Positions 40,930 to 53,664 are shown, counted from the first letter of the stretch. The stretch is 64,000 bases of DNA from Odontesthes bonariensis (GCF_027942865.1 NC_134507.1:33400447-33464446); one strand, 5' to 3'. Translations and numbers: made by a program. The notes: a model not told the origin generated them from the letters alone.

Positions 40930-41128
40930 AGGTTAGGTTCAGAGAGTCTGTTACTACGGTAACTGACCGAGAGCTTAAGTTACCTCTCTTTGTGAAACAG
41001 GCTAGAGTTACCCCTCTTACTCGGGGTTGAGTTACCTCCCTTTGTGAAACAGAAAACTCAGGGTTTCCCTCATTTCAGGGTTAATCTAATCAGAGTTTTC
41101 ACTAAACCTGCTTCGTGAAACAGACCTC
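40930..41128. mobile_element. Harbinger-type MITE end, copy 1 (copy 2 at 56243-56438)
   Basis: 'aggttaggttcagagagtct' through 'taaacctgcttcgtgaaaca' recurs at 56243-56438 with about 5 percent difference, including 'tcggggttgagttacctcc'. The end CGTTTCACGAAGCAGG is typical of fish ISL2EU/Harbinger non-autonomous elements (inference). 40740-40930 upstream is related gene-poor sequence. Confidence 0.65.
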
Positions 41129-42014
41129 AAAGCAACTTGTAGGTAAACAACAACAACATACCTAAACAACCTGCAGGTAAACAACAACAACAACAACATA
41201 CCCAAACAACCTGCAGGTAAACAACAACAACAACAACATACCCACACAATCTGCAGGTAAACAACAACAACAACATACCCACACAATCTGCAGGTAAACA
41301 ACAACAACAACATACCCACACAATCTGCAGGTAAACAACAACAACAACAACATACCCAAACAACCTGCAGGTAAACAACAACAACAACAACATACCCACA
41401 CAATCTGCAGGTAAACAACAACAACAACATACCCACACAATCTGCAGGTAAACAACAACAACATACCCACACAATCTGCAGGTAAACAACAACAACATAC
41501 CTAAACAACCTGCAGGTAAACAACAACAACAACAACATACCCAAACAACCTGCAGGTAAACAACAACAACAACAACATACCCACACAATCTGCAGGTAAA
41601 CAACAACAGCAACATACCCACACAATCTGCAGGTAAACAACAACAATATACCCACACAATCTGCAGGTAAACAACAACAACATACCCACACAATCTGCAG
41701 GTAAACAACAACAACATACCCAAACAACCTGCAGGTAAACAACAACAACAACATACCCACACAATCTGCAGGTAAACAACAACAACATACCTAAACAACC
41801 TGCAGGTAAACAACAACAACATACCCAAACAACCTGCAGGTAAACAACAACAACAACATACCCACACAACCTGCAGGTAAACAACAACATACCCACACAA
41901 TCTGCAGGTAAACAACAACAACATACCTAAACAACCTGCACGTAAACAACAACAACAACATACCCACACAACCTGCAGGTAAACAACAACAACATACCCA
42001 AACAACCTGCAGGT
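41129..42014. repeat. Minisatellite of about 25 units with internal (CAA)n
   Basis: Unit: ACATACCCACACAATCTGCA + GGTAAA + (CAA)2-5, 28-41 bp. Two core variants alternate, CCACACAATCTGCAGG and CCAAACAACCTGCAGG, and blocks of several units recur as higher-order copies (for example 41174-41300 and 41511-41640). The CAA count varies between units. Nearly every unit has a PstI site (CTGCAG). Long open frames on the - strand (up to 296 codons) arise only from the repeat. Confidence 0.97.
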
Positions 42015-43857
42015 CAACAGTATTATAGCATATTATCTTGAGTTCTCTCTTTAGAAAATCTCTGATTATAGTATCTTACGTGGGCAGTCTACACTTGTGA
42101 ATCAGATGACCTGACTGCACTGACTAAATAACACAACGGCAGCATTCGCCCCGATGTTTAGTTAGTGGATGTGTATAATACAAACATGCAAAACAACCAA
42201 GTTATCATAGGAAAAACGGACAATGTATAGAAGACATCGTTTATCTGCCAGGTTGCACGAATATGTCAGAGGTCTCATACATTCATTGCGCCTTGGGGGG
42301 GGGTTCAAGAACAAACTGAAACAGGACACACAGAAATCAAAGTGACACCTCTGAGGAGGACGTTCCTACCAATGACGTCACCCTCTTACGCACGTGTTCT
42401 GCCTCTGATCTCAATTGAAAAAAAAAAACGAATTCGAAGGTGGATTATAAGGCACAGAGCACGCAACTTTTCAATATCATCTCTGGTCTTAGAAAATCAA
42501 GCAGCCAAAAGCTTGAGCTATTGTTGCTGAAATTTGGGAATTTATGATGAGGAATTAGAGGGAAAAATACAAAAGGGAAAAAAAAAAATAGATCCGAGAC
42601 CTTCCATAAACGCTGTCTGACAGGATCAAGAAGCTCATTTGTTACTAACAAATTGCCCCATTCCAACTTTGTGTCTATCTGTACTGTTATTCTCTTATCG
42701 GTTATCCTTGGTTATTGTAAAGATGTTTGCACATGTTGCATGTAATTTATTAGATATTCGGATAAAGGGCGTAGGGTTTCAGCAGAACCACGGACAGCGC
42801 TGTTTGTTTGCGCTGTCCATAGTACTGAAAGCTGAAATTGAATAACCTCTCAGAACGCCGCTCTGAAGCTGCTTTTAAAGACTTCCCACGTATCTGTTTG
42901 TTCTGTTAAGTACTGTGTTAAGGCACGTATTGTATGGCATATGTGGTGTAAAGTTGGCTAAGCATTTGAGTGAAGTTCTTTTGATGGGAAAACTCAGTAG
43001 TACTGAGTCTGCACTACTGTGTGGTTGTCGCTTCGGTTTGTCATTGTCACAATTCATGCAACACAACTCTTTATCAGCAGTGCATTTCTGATATCTGCTT
43101 TACAGTAGCTCTTTTGTCAGCTCAGTGAAATACTAAAAATATTGAACTAAAATACAATCATGACTAGTATTTGTAGTCGTAAAGATCCGGCTAACTTCAT
43201 TGCAGTGCCAATTCATCATCACGTTTCAATTATTGTTCAGAAGACTGTTAAGTCCACTCTTAAGTAAGACCTCTCGCCTTTTATTTGTCATTACAACAAT
43301 TATCACTCAAATCAGAGAACTGAGAAAATGAGTCTGTTTTCCTTAATGTTACTTCTTGAATTTAGCTTTGAGCATCTTTATGGTCTTCACTGTTATAAAG
43401 TCTTCTATTGTTATAAGCCAAGCCAAGTATGTCCTCATAAACTTTGTTTTTCTCTTCATAAAACAACGACCAGCAGGATGGTTTTATTTGGATAGCCGTG
43501 TCGTATTAGTATTTCTGTCTGAAGGTGACTGAAAGTGGCTTTTCTTGTACAAAAGTCATTCAATCTGTGATCATTCTGACCGTACCATGTTAGGATGCAG
43601 GTGGCTTATCATCTCACCTATTTGGTCATGAACCTTTATTCTTTTTCTTTTCTTCTGTCCTGTTATTTTCCACCTAAAAGAGGTCTTCATTGTCCTTGTC
43701 TCCTTCCCCTGTCCCCAGGTGCCGCTTCCCTCACTTTTTACATGTTCTGAAATCAGCATGCTTGCATCCACGTACCTGATCATCCCCAGTTGTATTCAAA
43801 CTTCCAGCTTTCTATCAGTCCTTTGTGCAGTTTCCTCCTGGCTACCCAGTTTTGTAT
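42015..43857. other. No gene seen
   Basis: AT-rich with scattered short open frames and two A runs near 42418 and 42583. Nothing that I can name. Confidence 0.5.
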
Positions 43858-44165
43858 TGAAATGGAATGGAATGCAATAGAATGAAATAGAATAGAATAA
43901 AATGATATTTTATCAACACAAGAGTGAAATTGTAATGTTGTTGTTTCATTGCATGGAATTATTGCTGCTGGCAGGAAACACCGCCCTTATCGTTCCATGT
44001 TGCAGCAAAGCTGAAGAAGCCTCTGACAGAACGCACGTCACTCTTTAATTACTATGAAGAGAGCGTGTGGCGTTGTTCTTTATGTTGAGCAGCTTTTGCA
44101 ACATTCTCCTGTGCACAACCAGCTCCAGGGCAGTACCCAGCACAAAGTCAGTCTTATTTATTAGT
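43858..44165 (-). mobile_element. Non-LTR retrotransposon 3' tail, decayed
   Basis: An (AATGG/AATAG)-like run is followed by 'atgatattttatcaacacaa' and 'gctgctggcaggaaacaccg', 'gctgaagaagcctctgacag'. A related piece at 59420-59600 has 'gctgtgggcaggaaagattt' and 'actgaagaagcctttgactg'. Both resemble the Rex1-type tail of fish in reverse orientation (inference). Confidence 0.6.
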
Positions 44166-45899
44166 TAGTTCAGTTTCTTTGAGCCACTGGCTCGGACATT
44201 CAAGAGAAACTAATTGTTTCCATGCCATGTATGGGACGACCAGTTCACAGTACTCAGCCTCTTGTCCATCACCAACACATTCCCATGACTGCAACTTTTT
44301 TTGGATTAATGAGCCCTTGACATGATTTCAACGATACATCTAGTATCGTACCTCATCCAGGCATAAATATCTGTCCTCATCGAAATTGAGACTACATTTA
44401 CCCCTAAGCAGTTTACTCATTATTTCTTCTTCATGTTTCAATCATAAAATCTTTTTCATCCACTTTTCAGTCACCAAAATGAGATAAGCAGACAGTGGTA
44501 ACCAAGCAGCCTGTGGAAGTGAATGAGAGGACGGCAACTCATGCATCTTGGTCATGCTTCTGTAACTAAGACGCAGAAGCAAACTGGAAAAATGTTTCTT
44601 TGTCCACGTTTCTGTTTAGAATGTAACTACTGTTCACTTTGTTGTCACTGCAGTCTGTGGCCGCCAGCATGAACTAGAAATTGACCGCTACTAGGTTTTT
44701 TTTGGATGGTTATAAACAAAAAACAGAGAGGATATAACTTTATTCTTTCAGTTAGTGTTGTGTGTATCTTGGGCGCATGAAAGAAGTTAAACTCATGTCT
44801 TTATTAGCAAAGGTGGAACTGATTGATATGCTCACAATTCTGTAAGTAGGTGACATTCCTTCTTTATCTATTATATTTGGAATTGATATTCTTCAAAGTA
44901 TATACATATATGTACTGTTTCTGTATGTTTTCAATTTAGTTCCACAGCTCGTCCGAGGTGTCCATAAATGCGATGTGCTGAATTTGAATGAACTGGAATT
45001 TTACAGCAGTGCCTTTACTTCTACGCAGGTAAAATATCAGCAAAGAAAGATACTGCAAGCAGATGGTGGTTCCAGGTTTGACTTCATGGTGACACCTCCT
45101 GACGGGAACTGCTTTCAAATAATCAAAGCCTAAGCGATTATTTTACAGTATAATAGGGACACACAAAAGAACGTAGATATGTCAATTTTGTTTGCTTATT
45201 TCACCAGGAAGCCCAACTAAGATGTAGTTTGTGCCACAGACTGCAGTACTAAGCGCGCAACAGTAGGTGGCGGCAGAGTACCGCACAATCTGCTGATAAA
45301 GAGAAAGAAACTAACTACAGTACTTTCTTGTCAGTGGTTGGATCAGGTCCTGCATTTGGCAGGGATATGGGTACTTGGCCTCTGCCAAGTGTTCAGCAGT
45401 CTTATACTTGATCCTTTTACTGACCCATCCAAAAAAAGAGATTAAGTTTATTGCTTACTTGCATCTAAAATGAGTTAAACTTATTTTTACAACTGTAAGT
45501 TGAACATTAATAAAACAATAACTGATGAATATATAGAAGTCTTTTACATGAGTTGTACACTTAAACGCCTAAAAGTCATACTTAACATTGGGTTTTATTT
45601 TGCATCACTTATCCTAATGTAGCTTTCACTGATACACTGATACATGTCTCACATTCACAGCTCACACATTGCGTCAATCAAACAAAGCCGGCGTTTCATC
45701 TTCTGTAGAGCAAAGCAATGCTGGTCGGTCAGTGAATATCCAGAATCACTGTCTTATAATATGAAAAGATGGTAATTATGTTAACAATCAAAATTGTAAG
45801 TTGTGTCCCGTAATGGCTTCTGTGTAGCACCAGAGGGCATCACAGACTCAATTATCAAAGCTGTGTCTTCTTGCTGAGGGAGAATTAAGTCTTATTTCT

Positions 45900-45900
<1 letters not shown>
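44166..45900. other. No gene seen; short LINE-tail-like motif at 45261-45300
   Basis: AT-rich. 'cagtaggtggcggcagagta' at 45262 resembles the tail motif of the LINE at 4.8 kb; otherwise unassigned. Confidence 0.5.

Positions 45901-45901
<1 letters not shown>

Positions 45902-45982
<81 letters not shown>
45902..45982. repeat. (GT)n dinucleotide repeat, about 40 units
   Basis: Uninterrupted TG alternation from 45902 to 45982. Confidence 0.98.
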
Positions 45983-45983
<1 letters not shown>

Positions 45984-46555
45984 AACAGGTGCCAGCCTGG
46001 ATGGGTTAAAAGCGGAGAACAAATTTTGTGTGTATGCATGACCAATAAATCTGATCTTAAATGTGTTCTCTGACTAATGATCAATGTTTCACTTCATTCA
46101 TGCAGTTTGAGAGGGAAAAGGTCTGCTGGGCACTGACAGGAAGCTCCACTTCATATGACACAGAGCAGGTAGCAGGAACACAACCATCAAGGAAGTAAAT
46201 GTTGGTCCTCACCAGTCAGAGCAGGAGCAGGGGTCAGAGTTCAGTTAGTCTAAAGAAAGGAGGAAAAGAGAGTAGTCCAGCTGAGGACACAGCAGCTAAA
46301 TAAAACACCAGGTAATGACACTGCAACTTTGACTGTGTGTCACTGGGACATGGAGCTGCGGTTGTTGTGGGCTTTTCACACTCAGAGCATGTAGAGAGCT
46401 CAGCTGTGCTGCCATTTCAGCTTTATTTCCACAGAAAATAACTGATGAGACAAAGTTAGAAGCAGCACAGTCTCATCTTCTGCCAGCTGCCCTGCAGTGG
46501 ACATCATGTGCTGAGCTGCTGCTATTGGCTGCTTTACCTGTCAATCACTGAGTGG
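45983..46555. other. No confident gene
   Basis: 'aaacaccaggtaatgac' at 46302 looks like a splice donor after a non-coding stretch rich in 'agcag', but no exon partner is seen. Confidence 0.35.
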
Positions 46556-46609
46556 GGTCACATGGCACTGAAAGGCTCGGATCATTGGCTAAATTACAAT
46601 CAGACTGAG

Positions 46610-48045
46610 TTAAAGGCCTACAGAAAGCTGACACCACACCCAATACATAATGATAATACATACACAGAGGAACAATAATGATCATTGGACTCTACACCAA
46701 AACATTTCATAAACGCATGAAATTTGCGATTTTGAATTTGCCGCTTGGAAATCCTTCCTGGAATTCCAAACTGGGGGCGGGGCTTCCATGTGACGTCACA
46801 GGTGCCATGGGTTTTCCTGGCTGCCGCTATTAGTATGCTTGTTGAGTGGTGAATAGAGTAAGGCAGCCCGACCGAAGCCCGACGGGCCCGGTCGGAACCC
46901 GACGGGCCGGGCCGGACTCGGACAAAAAATCAGAATGTCTTGTCGGACTCGGGTCGGGCTCGAAAGCAAGCAGACATCGTGAAAATTATAAACAGCCAGA
47001 GGACAGGTTTCAGTTCATTGCAAACGTCAGTTTTTGTGATAAACATAAATAATTGAATATGCATAAATGAAAATGTTGGTAGGCTGTTCGTGCCTCATGC
47101 CGTGCAGCATGCAGTGTGCATCTGTGGTCTGTGCATGCTCGGTGCGCACGCACGCATATCGAACATTCGAACAGCTTTACATTAAACACGTGTGATCAGT
47201 GCAGCCGAGCTCAGTTGGCTGGAAGCGCTATGAAGGACATTAAAAGAAAAAAAGCTTCTGGAGAACTGAAAGTCGTGGAAAATGAGAGGGGGAATCCACT
47301 GTGTGCAAACGCTTTAAGCTATAATGGATTATGGTGGATAATGGTGCGCTGTCACCGATGTGTATTCACTGATTAGGGTGCTCTGTCTTGCGTTGGTCAC
47401 TTGTCTCGGGCATCCGGCGGGCTCGGACACAAATATTTTAATTAATCTCGGGCTCATGTCGGATTTGAGAACTTTTCCGTCGGTTGAGGGCCGGGCTCGG
47501 ACAGAAAAATCCGGCCCGAGCCAGGCTCTAGTGGTGAAGGCAATAAAACGTTGGGTTCAGTGCAGTTTTTATTGCGAGTAGATGTACGAAGTGCTGTGGG
47601 TGCGTGTGTTGCCCTCAGCAGCAGCAGCTCACACCACCGGGGACAGAGGAAGCAGAGAGACCTGCGGTCTTGTGTCTGTGTCTCCCTGTCCGCCGCCTCC
47701 TCTCTGGTGAAATCAGCCGGAGCCATCCCGCCGTGTTCAGCTCCCTGCGGTGCGGACGCTCAGGGGGAATCCACCTGGCGGAGAGCGGACACACCGCGGG
47801 ATGGTTGCCCTGAAATCAGCGATCATCTTGATGATCGCTCTGCCGAGATTTCCACTCTCCACCTGGCGGAGACCTGGCAGTTTGCCAAATTCGAGTCAAA
47901 TGTGGTGATAGTTTATTGGGCCTAATCAGGACTATGCAGGGGCCTAAAATTATTTTAAAATCATAAAAAAAATCCATGGTATATAAGGAATCGATCTGCT
48001 ATTTCAGTTTTGTGCAAAAAAAATCACCTTCCTGTAGGCCTTTAA
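46610..48045. mobile_element. TTAA element, 1428 bp (46614-48041) containing a nested hAT
   Basis: Termini AGGCCTACAGAAAGCTGA and AGGCCTACAGGAAGGTGA, flanked by TTAA. The corresponding stretch at 19315-19345 of copy 1 is uninterrupted. The body includes a GC-rich segment (47540-47900) with a 124-codon open frame of no known motif, and the hAT element below. Confidence 0.85.
46846..47538. mobile_element. hAT-type element, 677 bp (46854-47530) with 8-bp target duplication
   Basis: Starts TAGAGTAAGGC and ends GCCAGGCTCTA; GTGGTGAA duplicated at 46846-46853 and 47531-47538. GC-rich subterminal sequences ('gacgggcccggtcgg', 'cggcccgagccagg') are mutually complementary. Confidence 0.88.
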
Positions 48046-48132
48046 GTGCATGTAGACACCTTAATCTGACTAAGAATTGGATCGGATCGGATTGAGACCC
48101 CGAGATAACTGGGTTGAAAGTCACACTAAACC

Positions 48133-48545
48133 TGCTTGTAGACGCTGAAGCACGTGGTGAATCAGAGCCTTGGATGCATACATGGGTACAGTGTAGTGCA
48201 CGGATAACATTAGGGAAGCCTGAGGGAGATGATGAACTTAATGCAAATACTTCAGCCAGTGGGTTGTTTTACATTATCGGCTACTGTAAATGTGGAGCAG
48301 CAGCCTGAAAGGACAGAGGTCATATTTTTAATATGGTATGATGTTTTAATTCCTGCGTTTTATCTAATATCTTGTTTGTACAGTCCTTGACTAGACAAGA
48401 CATGAGTTGCGGGAGCGCAGAGTTTGCGTTCTGCGCATGCTCCAGATGTTTTCCCGGGGTCGTGACCCGGAAGTCAAAGGAGACGATATTCCTGTTGTTG
48501 TCGCCGTCAGAAAGAAACAAACAACGCGATGGAGAATGCTCCGTT
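48133..48545 (-). pseudogene. Harbinger transposase-derived fragment, copy 2
   Basis: 48165-48420 is a near copy of 40163-40400 ('gataacattagggaagcctg', 'ggtcatatttttaatatgg'), so its - strand again carries the GFPNVIGA-type motif. It interrupts the DNA element at 46555-48880. Confidence 0.75.
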
Positions 48546-48880
48546 GGGCATCGAGTTTGTGCAACAAGCAGCTCATCACAGACCAAATGTAGAGGGACGT
48601 AGCTTCATCTGGCTCTGCGTTCTCCATCTTTCTCCAACGCCTGAGTTTGTTGTTGTTGGTGGTGGTGCAGAGGTCAACAGGAAGTGGCTCTATTAGCAAC
48701 AGCTGGAATGGGTTCATCGCCACCTATCATACCGGGGTATGACACGCTTGGTGCCTCTGATACGATTCATTCACCGCCACATATCCAAGGAGAATTACCC
48801 TCGCCCAAATAAGGAGCAGAACCCAACTATAGCTGTAATGGAGTTCCTCTCATCATGTAGACCCACTGAGTGACACTGCC

Positions 48881-49985
48881 CACAGGAACAGGACAGTAAA
48901 ATGGGGATTTGACAGAAATAAGGAAATACTTTCTCCTGACATGGGACACTCGCTTTAACTGGAAACACTTGAGATATTTCAGTCTGAATGGAAGGTTTGG
49001 ACTAAAACTGTCAGTAAAACATACATTAATGCACACAGTATAATCATCACCAGTCCACACATTCATTCAGTATTTCCAGGTGACAGTATCTGGGGGGGAG
49101 GAGGAGACTGAGTCCTCTCCCTAAAAGTCATAGATTCATAAATTCCTCATTTGGGAAAGACAGAGTTAGACAGCGTCAGACTTACCTTTGCAAACGAAGA
49201 AGAGTGAGCCGTTTAATGTTCAGAGACGTTCAGGGGCATGACGAGTATTCCAAATACAAAATTTAGATGTTTCTTTTAATGAAATCATGTTACAGTTGTT
49301 CACCTTCAAAAATAATTTAGAAAGAATCATATTCTGACAACTCCTATCAGTTTAAACATTGTTACATATCCATTGTACCTGTTGTACTCTATTCTAACAT
49401 TCTGTGGATTGAATGTTTTTACACTAACACTGCATTTTATTTTCATTCAGTTGCAGTTAAATACAACTTATGTCATTTATGTAAGCAGCTAAACTTTCAT
49501 AGTTTATCAAATTGATGACAGACCGGGGTGGGGAGCGTCTCACCTTCTGGGAGAACGCGAATGAAAACCAGATGTTCACAGGGCATTCGGAAAGGTCCAA
49601 GAAGTGACGACTGTGTGGCGCAAATGTTTGTAAAAATCTTTAAACTGAAGATGTTTCACTAGCTTTAAGTATCATGTACAATTGTTTTAATAAATACATC
49701 AATTTGATATTTCATTGAATTAAATCATGTGACTGATGTGTATCACCATGTCCCCATGCACTGTGGAACTGCTCTTTGCTCTCTCTATCATGCTTTACTG
49801 GCTCATTTGAACCTTTTAGCAGAGGTATGTGACTATGAGTAAAAAAATAGCTGAATCCAATACTGAATAAACATTTAATGATGAAAAACAAACAAAATAC
49901 AAACAAATAAACTAGATTCTTTTACATTTAAAGTTTCTAAATTTGAACAAAAAAAAGAACTGATTGAAAACTAAAATACATTTAA
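48881..49985. other. No gene seen
   Basis: AT-rich; unassigned. Confidence 0.5.
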
Positions 49986-52165
49986 TTAAGTGGAGCCTCC
50001 ACTGCTTTTATTTGCTCCCCTCATTTGGAGGTCCACATATAGCCTCCCCTCGGCGAGGAGCTCCTCCATGGGCTCCCAGAGGGCAGCACTGATGTTAACC
50101 TGGGAGTCGTCTCCCAGGATGAGGTCCACCACGCCCTCCGTCTCCCCCTCCAGAACCCCGAGCACCTCAATGGCCAAGGCCGAGGTTGGACTGGCACTAA
50201 GCATCTGTGAGGGAGACAACAAATTAGTCTCATCAACATGATAATATGTCACATCAACAAAATGGGGGATACAAGCCCTGTTTACATCTGTGATGTATAC
50301 ACGTTAGTGGTCTTTAGCTTTGTAAACATTTAGTTCTCGACTAGTTTTTCTGGGGTGGCACGGTGGTTAGCACTGTCACCTCACAGCAAGAGGGTTCCAT
50401 GTTCAGTTTCTTTCTGTATGGTTGTATGTATGTGTGGCTTCTCTCCGGGGACTCTGGCTTCCTCCCATCATCCAAAAACATGCATGGCAGGTTAATTGGT
50501 GTCTCTAAAATTGTCCTTAGGGGTGAGTGTGTGTGGTTGTTTGTCTGGTGGGTCTCTGTGTGGCCCTGTGATGGACTGGCGACCTGTCCAGAGTGTACCC
50601 TGCCTCTCACCCAATGATGACTGGGATTAGGTGCCAAGCCCCCCATGACCATGAGTTGGATTAAACGGGTGTAGAAAATGGATGGATGGATAGTTTTGCC
50701 AGGTTACATTATTTTTTTTATCAGAATTATGGCAGCACAAGTCAGTTTTGGGTGAATTATGAAGTGTTTTGGTGGCTGTAGTGCATTTAAAGATGGCATT
50801 TTCACCAAAGAATTAGTAATGTATATTTGGTGTTGACAAAAGTGTTAACGAAACACCTTTGATGCCTCATTATTCATGTTATTCATGTTTATTAGAAAAT
50901 ATATACTATTTACTGTGGTGCCTTTATTGTTATAATTGTTTTATGTTCTCATCATTTAAAAATTTACCTCCAGCACCGAATAATTTGTGCTGTTCAGCTG
51001 GTCCTGATACGCTGACTTTCCCCTTTTTAAACGTGTGACCTTGAGGGTGGCCCCGACTTCCACCTTAGCGATGGCCACCTCCCTCCAGAGGGCCACATCG
51101 ACCTTGGCAGCACCCTGTACATAAAATAGATTGTTGTGGTTATAGTCCTCATAGAGTACTGCTCTGTAATTCTAATACAACTGGCTTAAGTAAACATAGG
51201 TGTTTTATTTTTAGATATATGAAAAGAACTTTAGCACATGCCACAATTCCAGGCCGACTGTAGAAAATATTAAACTTGAGTGCATTAAAAAGCAGATCTG
51301 ACACCATCAGTTTGTTCAGTTGTTCAGAAGTCTGCTTCTCCCACCCAATCCTTGTCCTCTTCACAATGTCTCGTCTTACCTCCTGAAGCTGCAGGGTCCT
51401 CATTGGGACCGGCTCTCTCCCCATCACGATCTTCTTTATTGCAGATAACTAAAAAACAAAATGGATGAAAGTGTTAATAAAACCATTCATACTCACAGTA
51501 GTCAGTCAATTAGATCATTTTAATAATGATGAATAATTACAGAAGTGTTCTAAAAAGTTGATGGTTATGGTAAAATGACAGATTTTCACTGTTATCTTAT
51601 CAAATACTCTTCTTCCTAAAATTGCAAGAGGATTAGCAAAGTTGGCTGACAGCAGGTGCTGTTAACTTTGTTATGTTGATTTATCTCTGTGCATTATGAT
51701 GTGATGTTTCATCTTTACATAGAACTAACTTACTTCCATGACCTGCCCCACAACAGTCATGAGGCCCTTTGCCTGTTGGATTTCTCCAACTTGTGTGTCC
51801 TTGGACTCAGGGAAAAGCAGAGCCTGGGCCTGGCTCTTGAGCTCTGGGGATATATCTAATGGGGAGCTCCTAAAAAACTGGGTCTACCTGCTCACCCAAA
51901 TGGTGCGAGGAGGAGAAACCCCTTTCAGGGTGTACCCTCTCATGAGGTACCCCTTCCCATCATCCACTTTGGAGGAAAATTCCTCCAAAAGTGTCAGAGT
52001 AGTGACTTGTTCGTCTTAGTACAGCGGGGGGGTTGCTGACACCTCACTGAAGTCCCAAGCAACCACCCTCGCGTGTACTCTGCTGCACAGCAACTGCACT
52101 CGCAGCGTAGGGGGCTTGAAATGTGGCCCCAGGGCCTTTTTGCTCAGCAGCTCTTTTAGTGCCAT
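49986..52165 (-). pseudogene. RPA/OB-fold-like gene, four coding exons, two stops and a frameshift
   Basis: Exons 52165-51734, 51448-51380, 51114-50968 and 50204-49986, all phase 0 with canonical sites; an acceptor just before the ATG implies a 5'UTR intron. It begins MALKELLSKKALGPHFKPPT and ends GANKSSGGST-stop. Exons 2-3 read MGREPVPMRTLQLQE, VDVALWREVAIAKVEVGATL and NSTNYSVLE, the pattern of replication-protein-A-type OB folds (LWRE...G..L...L.ST). Exon 1 holds TAA (52018-52016), TAG (51886-51884) and an extra base in an A5/T5 run (51813-51817). The product is likely a single-strand DNA-binding-like protein of unknown role; this copy is broken. A SINE sits in its last intron. Confidence 0.72.
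50350..50692 (+). mobile_element. Common fish SINE-type repeat ending (ATGG)n
   Basis: 'tggcacggtggttagcactg', 'cctcccatcatccaaaaac', 'ggttaattggtgtctct', 'gatggactggcgacctgtcc' and the tail 'gaaaatggatggatgga' are the widespread teleost repeat. It lies in the last intron of the OB-fold pseudogene. A second copy is at 52664-52900. Confidence 0.85.
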
Positions 52166-52663
52166 TCTGCAAAGACAAGAGGAACACAGACAAAGGAATG
52201 AGTTCAATATTTACAGATATATAAACACACATCCACATATGTATATATATACAATTTTCTGTTTAAAAAATGACAAATACAAACATTCCCTTGGAATTTC
52301 CTTGTACCTAGCTTTACCATTATGTTAGTCACATGTTACAGTTGTGTTCATCACCAGAACAATGAACCATCACTCACTTACCTGTACATGTTTGATATAT
52401 TTAGTAAATTACTACAATAGCATATACAGTTCTATTGGTGAGGAGTTGTGCATTTCCCATGAGCACCTGAATACCTCCTTAAAATTGCATGGTTGTGGTT
52501 TACGGAAGGTCCCGCCTCTGTTTCCCATCATACATTGCTTAACTGAGCAGTTCATTATGTCTAAGGTTAATTTCCTGTGCACTCATTTTCATAGTGCCTG
52601 AAGTTAGCTGTCCAAAAATGATACCGAACTGGTTTTGTACTGAATCGGCAATTTATGTAAACT
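52166..52663. other. 5' flank of the OB-fold pseudogene, no gene seen
   Basis: AT-rich; no promoter motif that I would call. Confidence 0.45.
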
Positions 52664-52900
52664 CCATCCATCCATCCATTTTCTACACCCGCTTAATCCG
52701 TCGGTCGGGTCGGGGGCTGGAGCCTATCCCAGCGGTAATCGGGCGAGAGAGACAAACGAGACGAACAACCACACACACGCTCACACTCACTCCTCGGGCC
52801 AATTTGAGACACAGTAATTAACCTAACATGCATGTTTTTGGACAGGGAAGCCGGAGTACCCGGAGAGAACCCACACGACCGCACCACCGTGCAGCCTTAT
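52664..52900 (-). mobile_element. Common fish SINE-type repeat, second copy
   Basis: Starts with (CATC)n 'ccatccatccatccattttc' and runs in reverse: 'gctggagcctatcccagcgg', 'taacctaacatgcatgtttt', 'ccggagtacccggagagaac'. Confidence 0.85.
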
Positions 52901-53664
52901 TGAAAATCAATTTATTTAATTTTCCAAAGCAAAAGCGTACCATTACCATTACCCAGTACCATTTAAAATACACGTGTTTACATATATAAACACAGCGCCG
53001 TCGAACACCTCTAGTAATTTACACTACATAATTAGTTTCAACAAGAGCATTCACAACTATTATGGGCGGCCATTTTCTTCAAAGCGGTTAACTGTCGAAG
53101 AACATTTATGACCATGACGCCCTCTGGTGTCAAAACTCGTTCGTAGCTTGTGAAATATAATTCTTTCTTCCCCTATAGTTTATGAAACACATTATCCAAA
53201 TAAAGAAATGTTCGTCTTAATGGACAATTCTTTTCAGCATAATTGGGAACCTGCTTAAGCTAGCCCGGGAAAGTGTCTTTGTCTTGTGTCAAGGCAAAGA
53301 CATTTTTCCCCAAAAAAACGTTTGTAATGAATTATATTTATATTAAATTGACATAATACTTTCTTAAAGAAGGAGACACATATGGCACTAAACATGTTTT
53401 TAAAAAACGAACTTAACCACTCACCTTTCTCGCAGACTGTACTCACTCGCAATAGCGCGCCGAGCCGAAGCGAGCTGGTGGAAAAGCGCCATTAATGAAA
53501 GAATGAATGCAGGAGAAAATGAGAATGAATGGAGAAGTGAATGCGGAAGGGAGAAAGTAGGAATGCGAGCTTGAATGATGTGAGGAATGCAGGGGAGAAT
53601 GCGAAAGACGGCGGCTTCAAAAAGGAGCTGACAGTGATTGTGGAGCTAGCAGGGGACGACAAAG
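52901..53664. other. No gene seen; GAATG-rich stretch at 53495-53600
   Basis: A purine-rich segment with repeated GAATG and GGAG motifs precedes the inverted repeat. Nothing coding is supported. Confidence 0.45.

Larger units (their letters stand above)
46555..48880. mobile_element. DNA element copy 2, interrupted by a TTAA element and a Harbinger piece
   Basis: Ends 'cacatggcactgaaaggct' and 'catgtagacccactgagtg' match 19285 and 19750. Compared with copy 1 it carries the TTAA element 46614-48041 and a Harbinger-derived block at about 48133-48545. Confidence 0.75.

Noticed and set aside
41129-42014. Possible CRISPR-like array
   Set aside because: Regular spacing is superficial: the 'spacers' are only (CAA)n and the organism is a vertebrate; it is a minisatellite.
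41127-42017. Long - strand open frames (up to 296 codons) rich in VVVYLQ and CCCC
   Set aside because: Produced solely by the CAA-containing minisatellite; no start context, splice signals or non-repeat coding sequence.
47551-47925. 124-codon open frame in a GC-rich stretch
   Set aside because: Lies inside the TTAA element 46614-48041, no motif recognised, several overlapping frames equally open.
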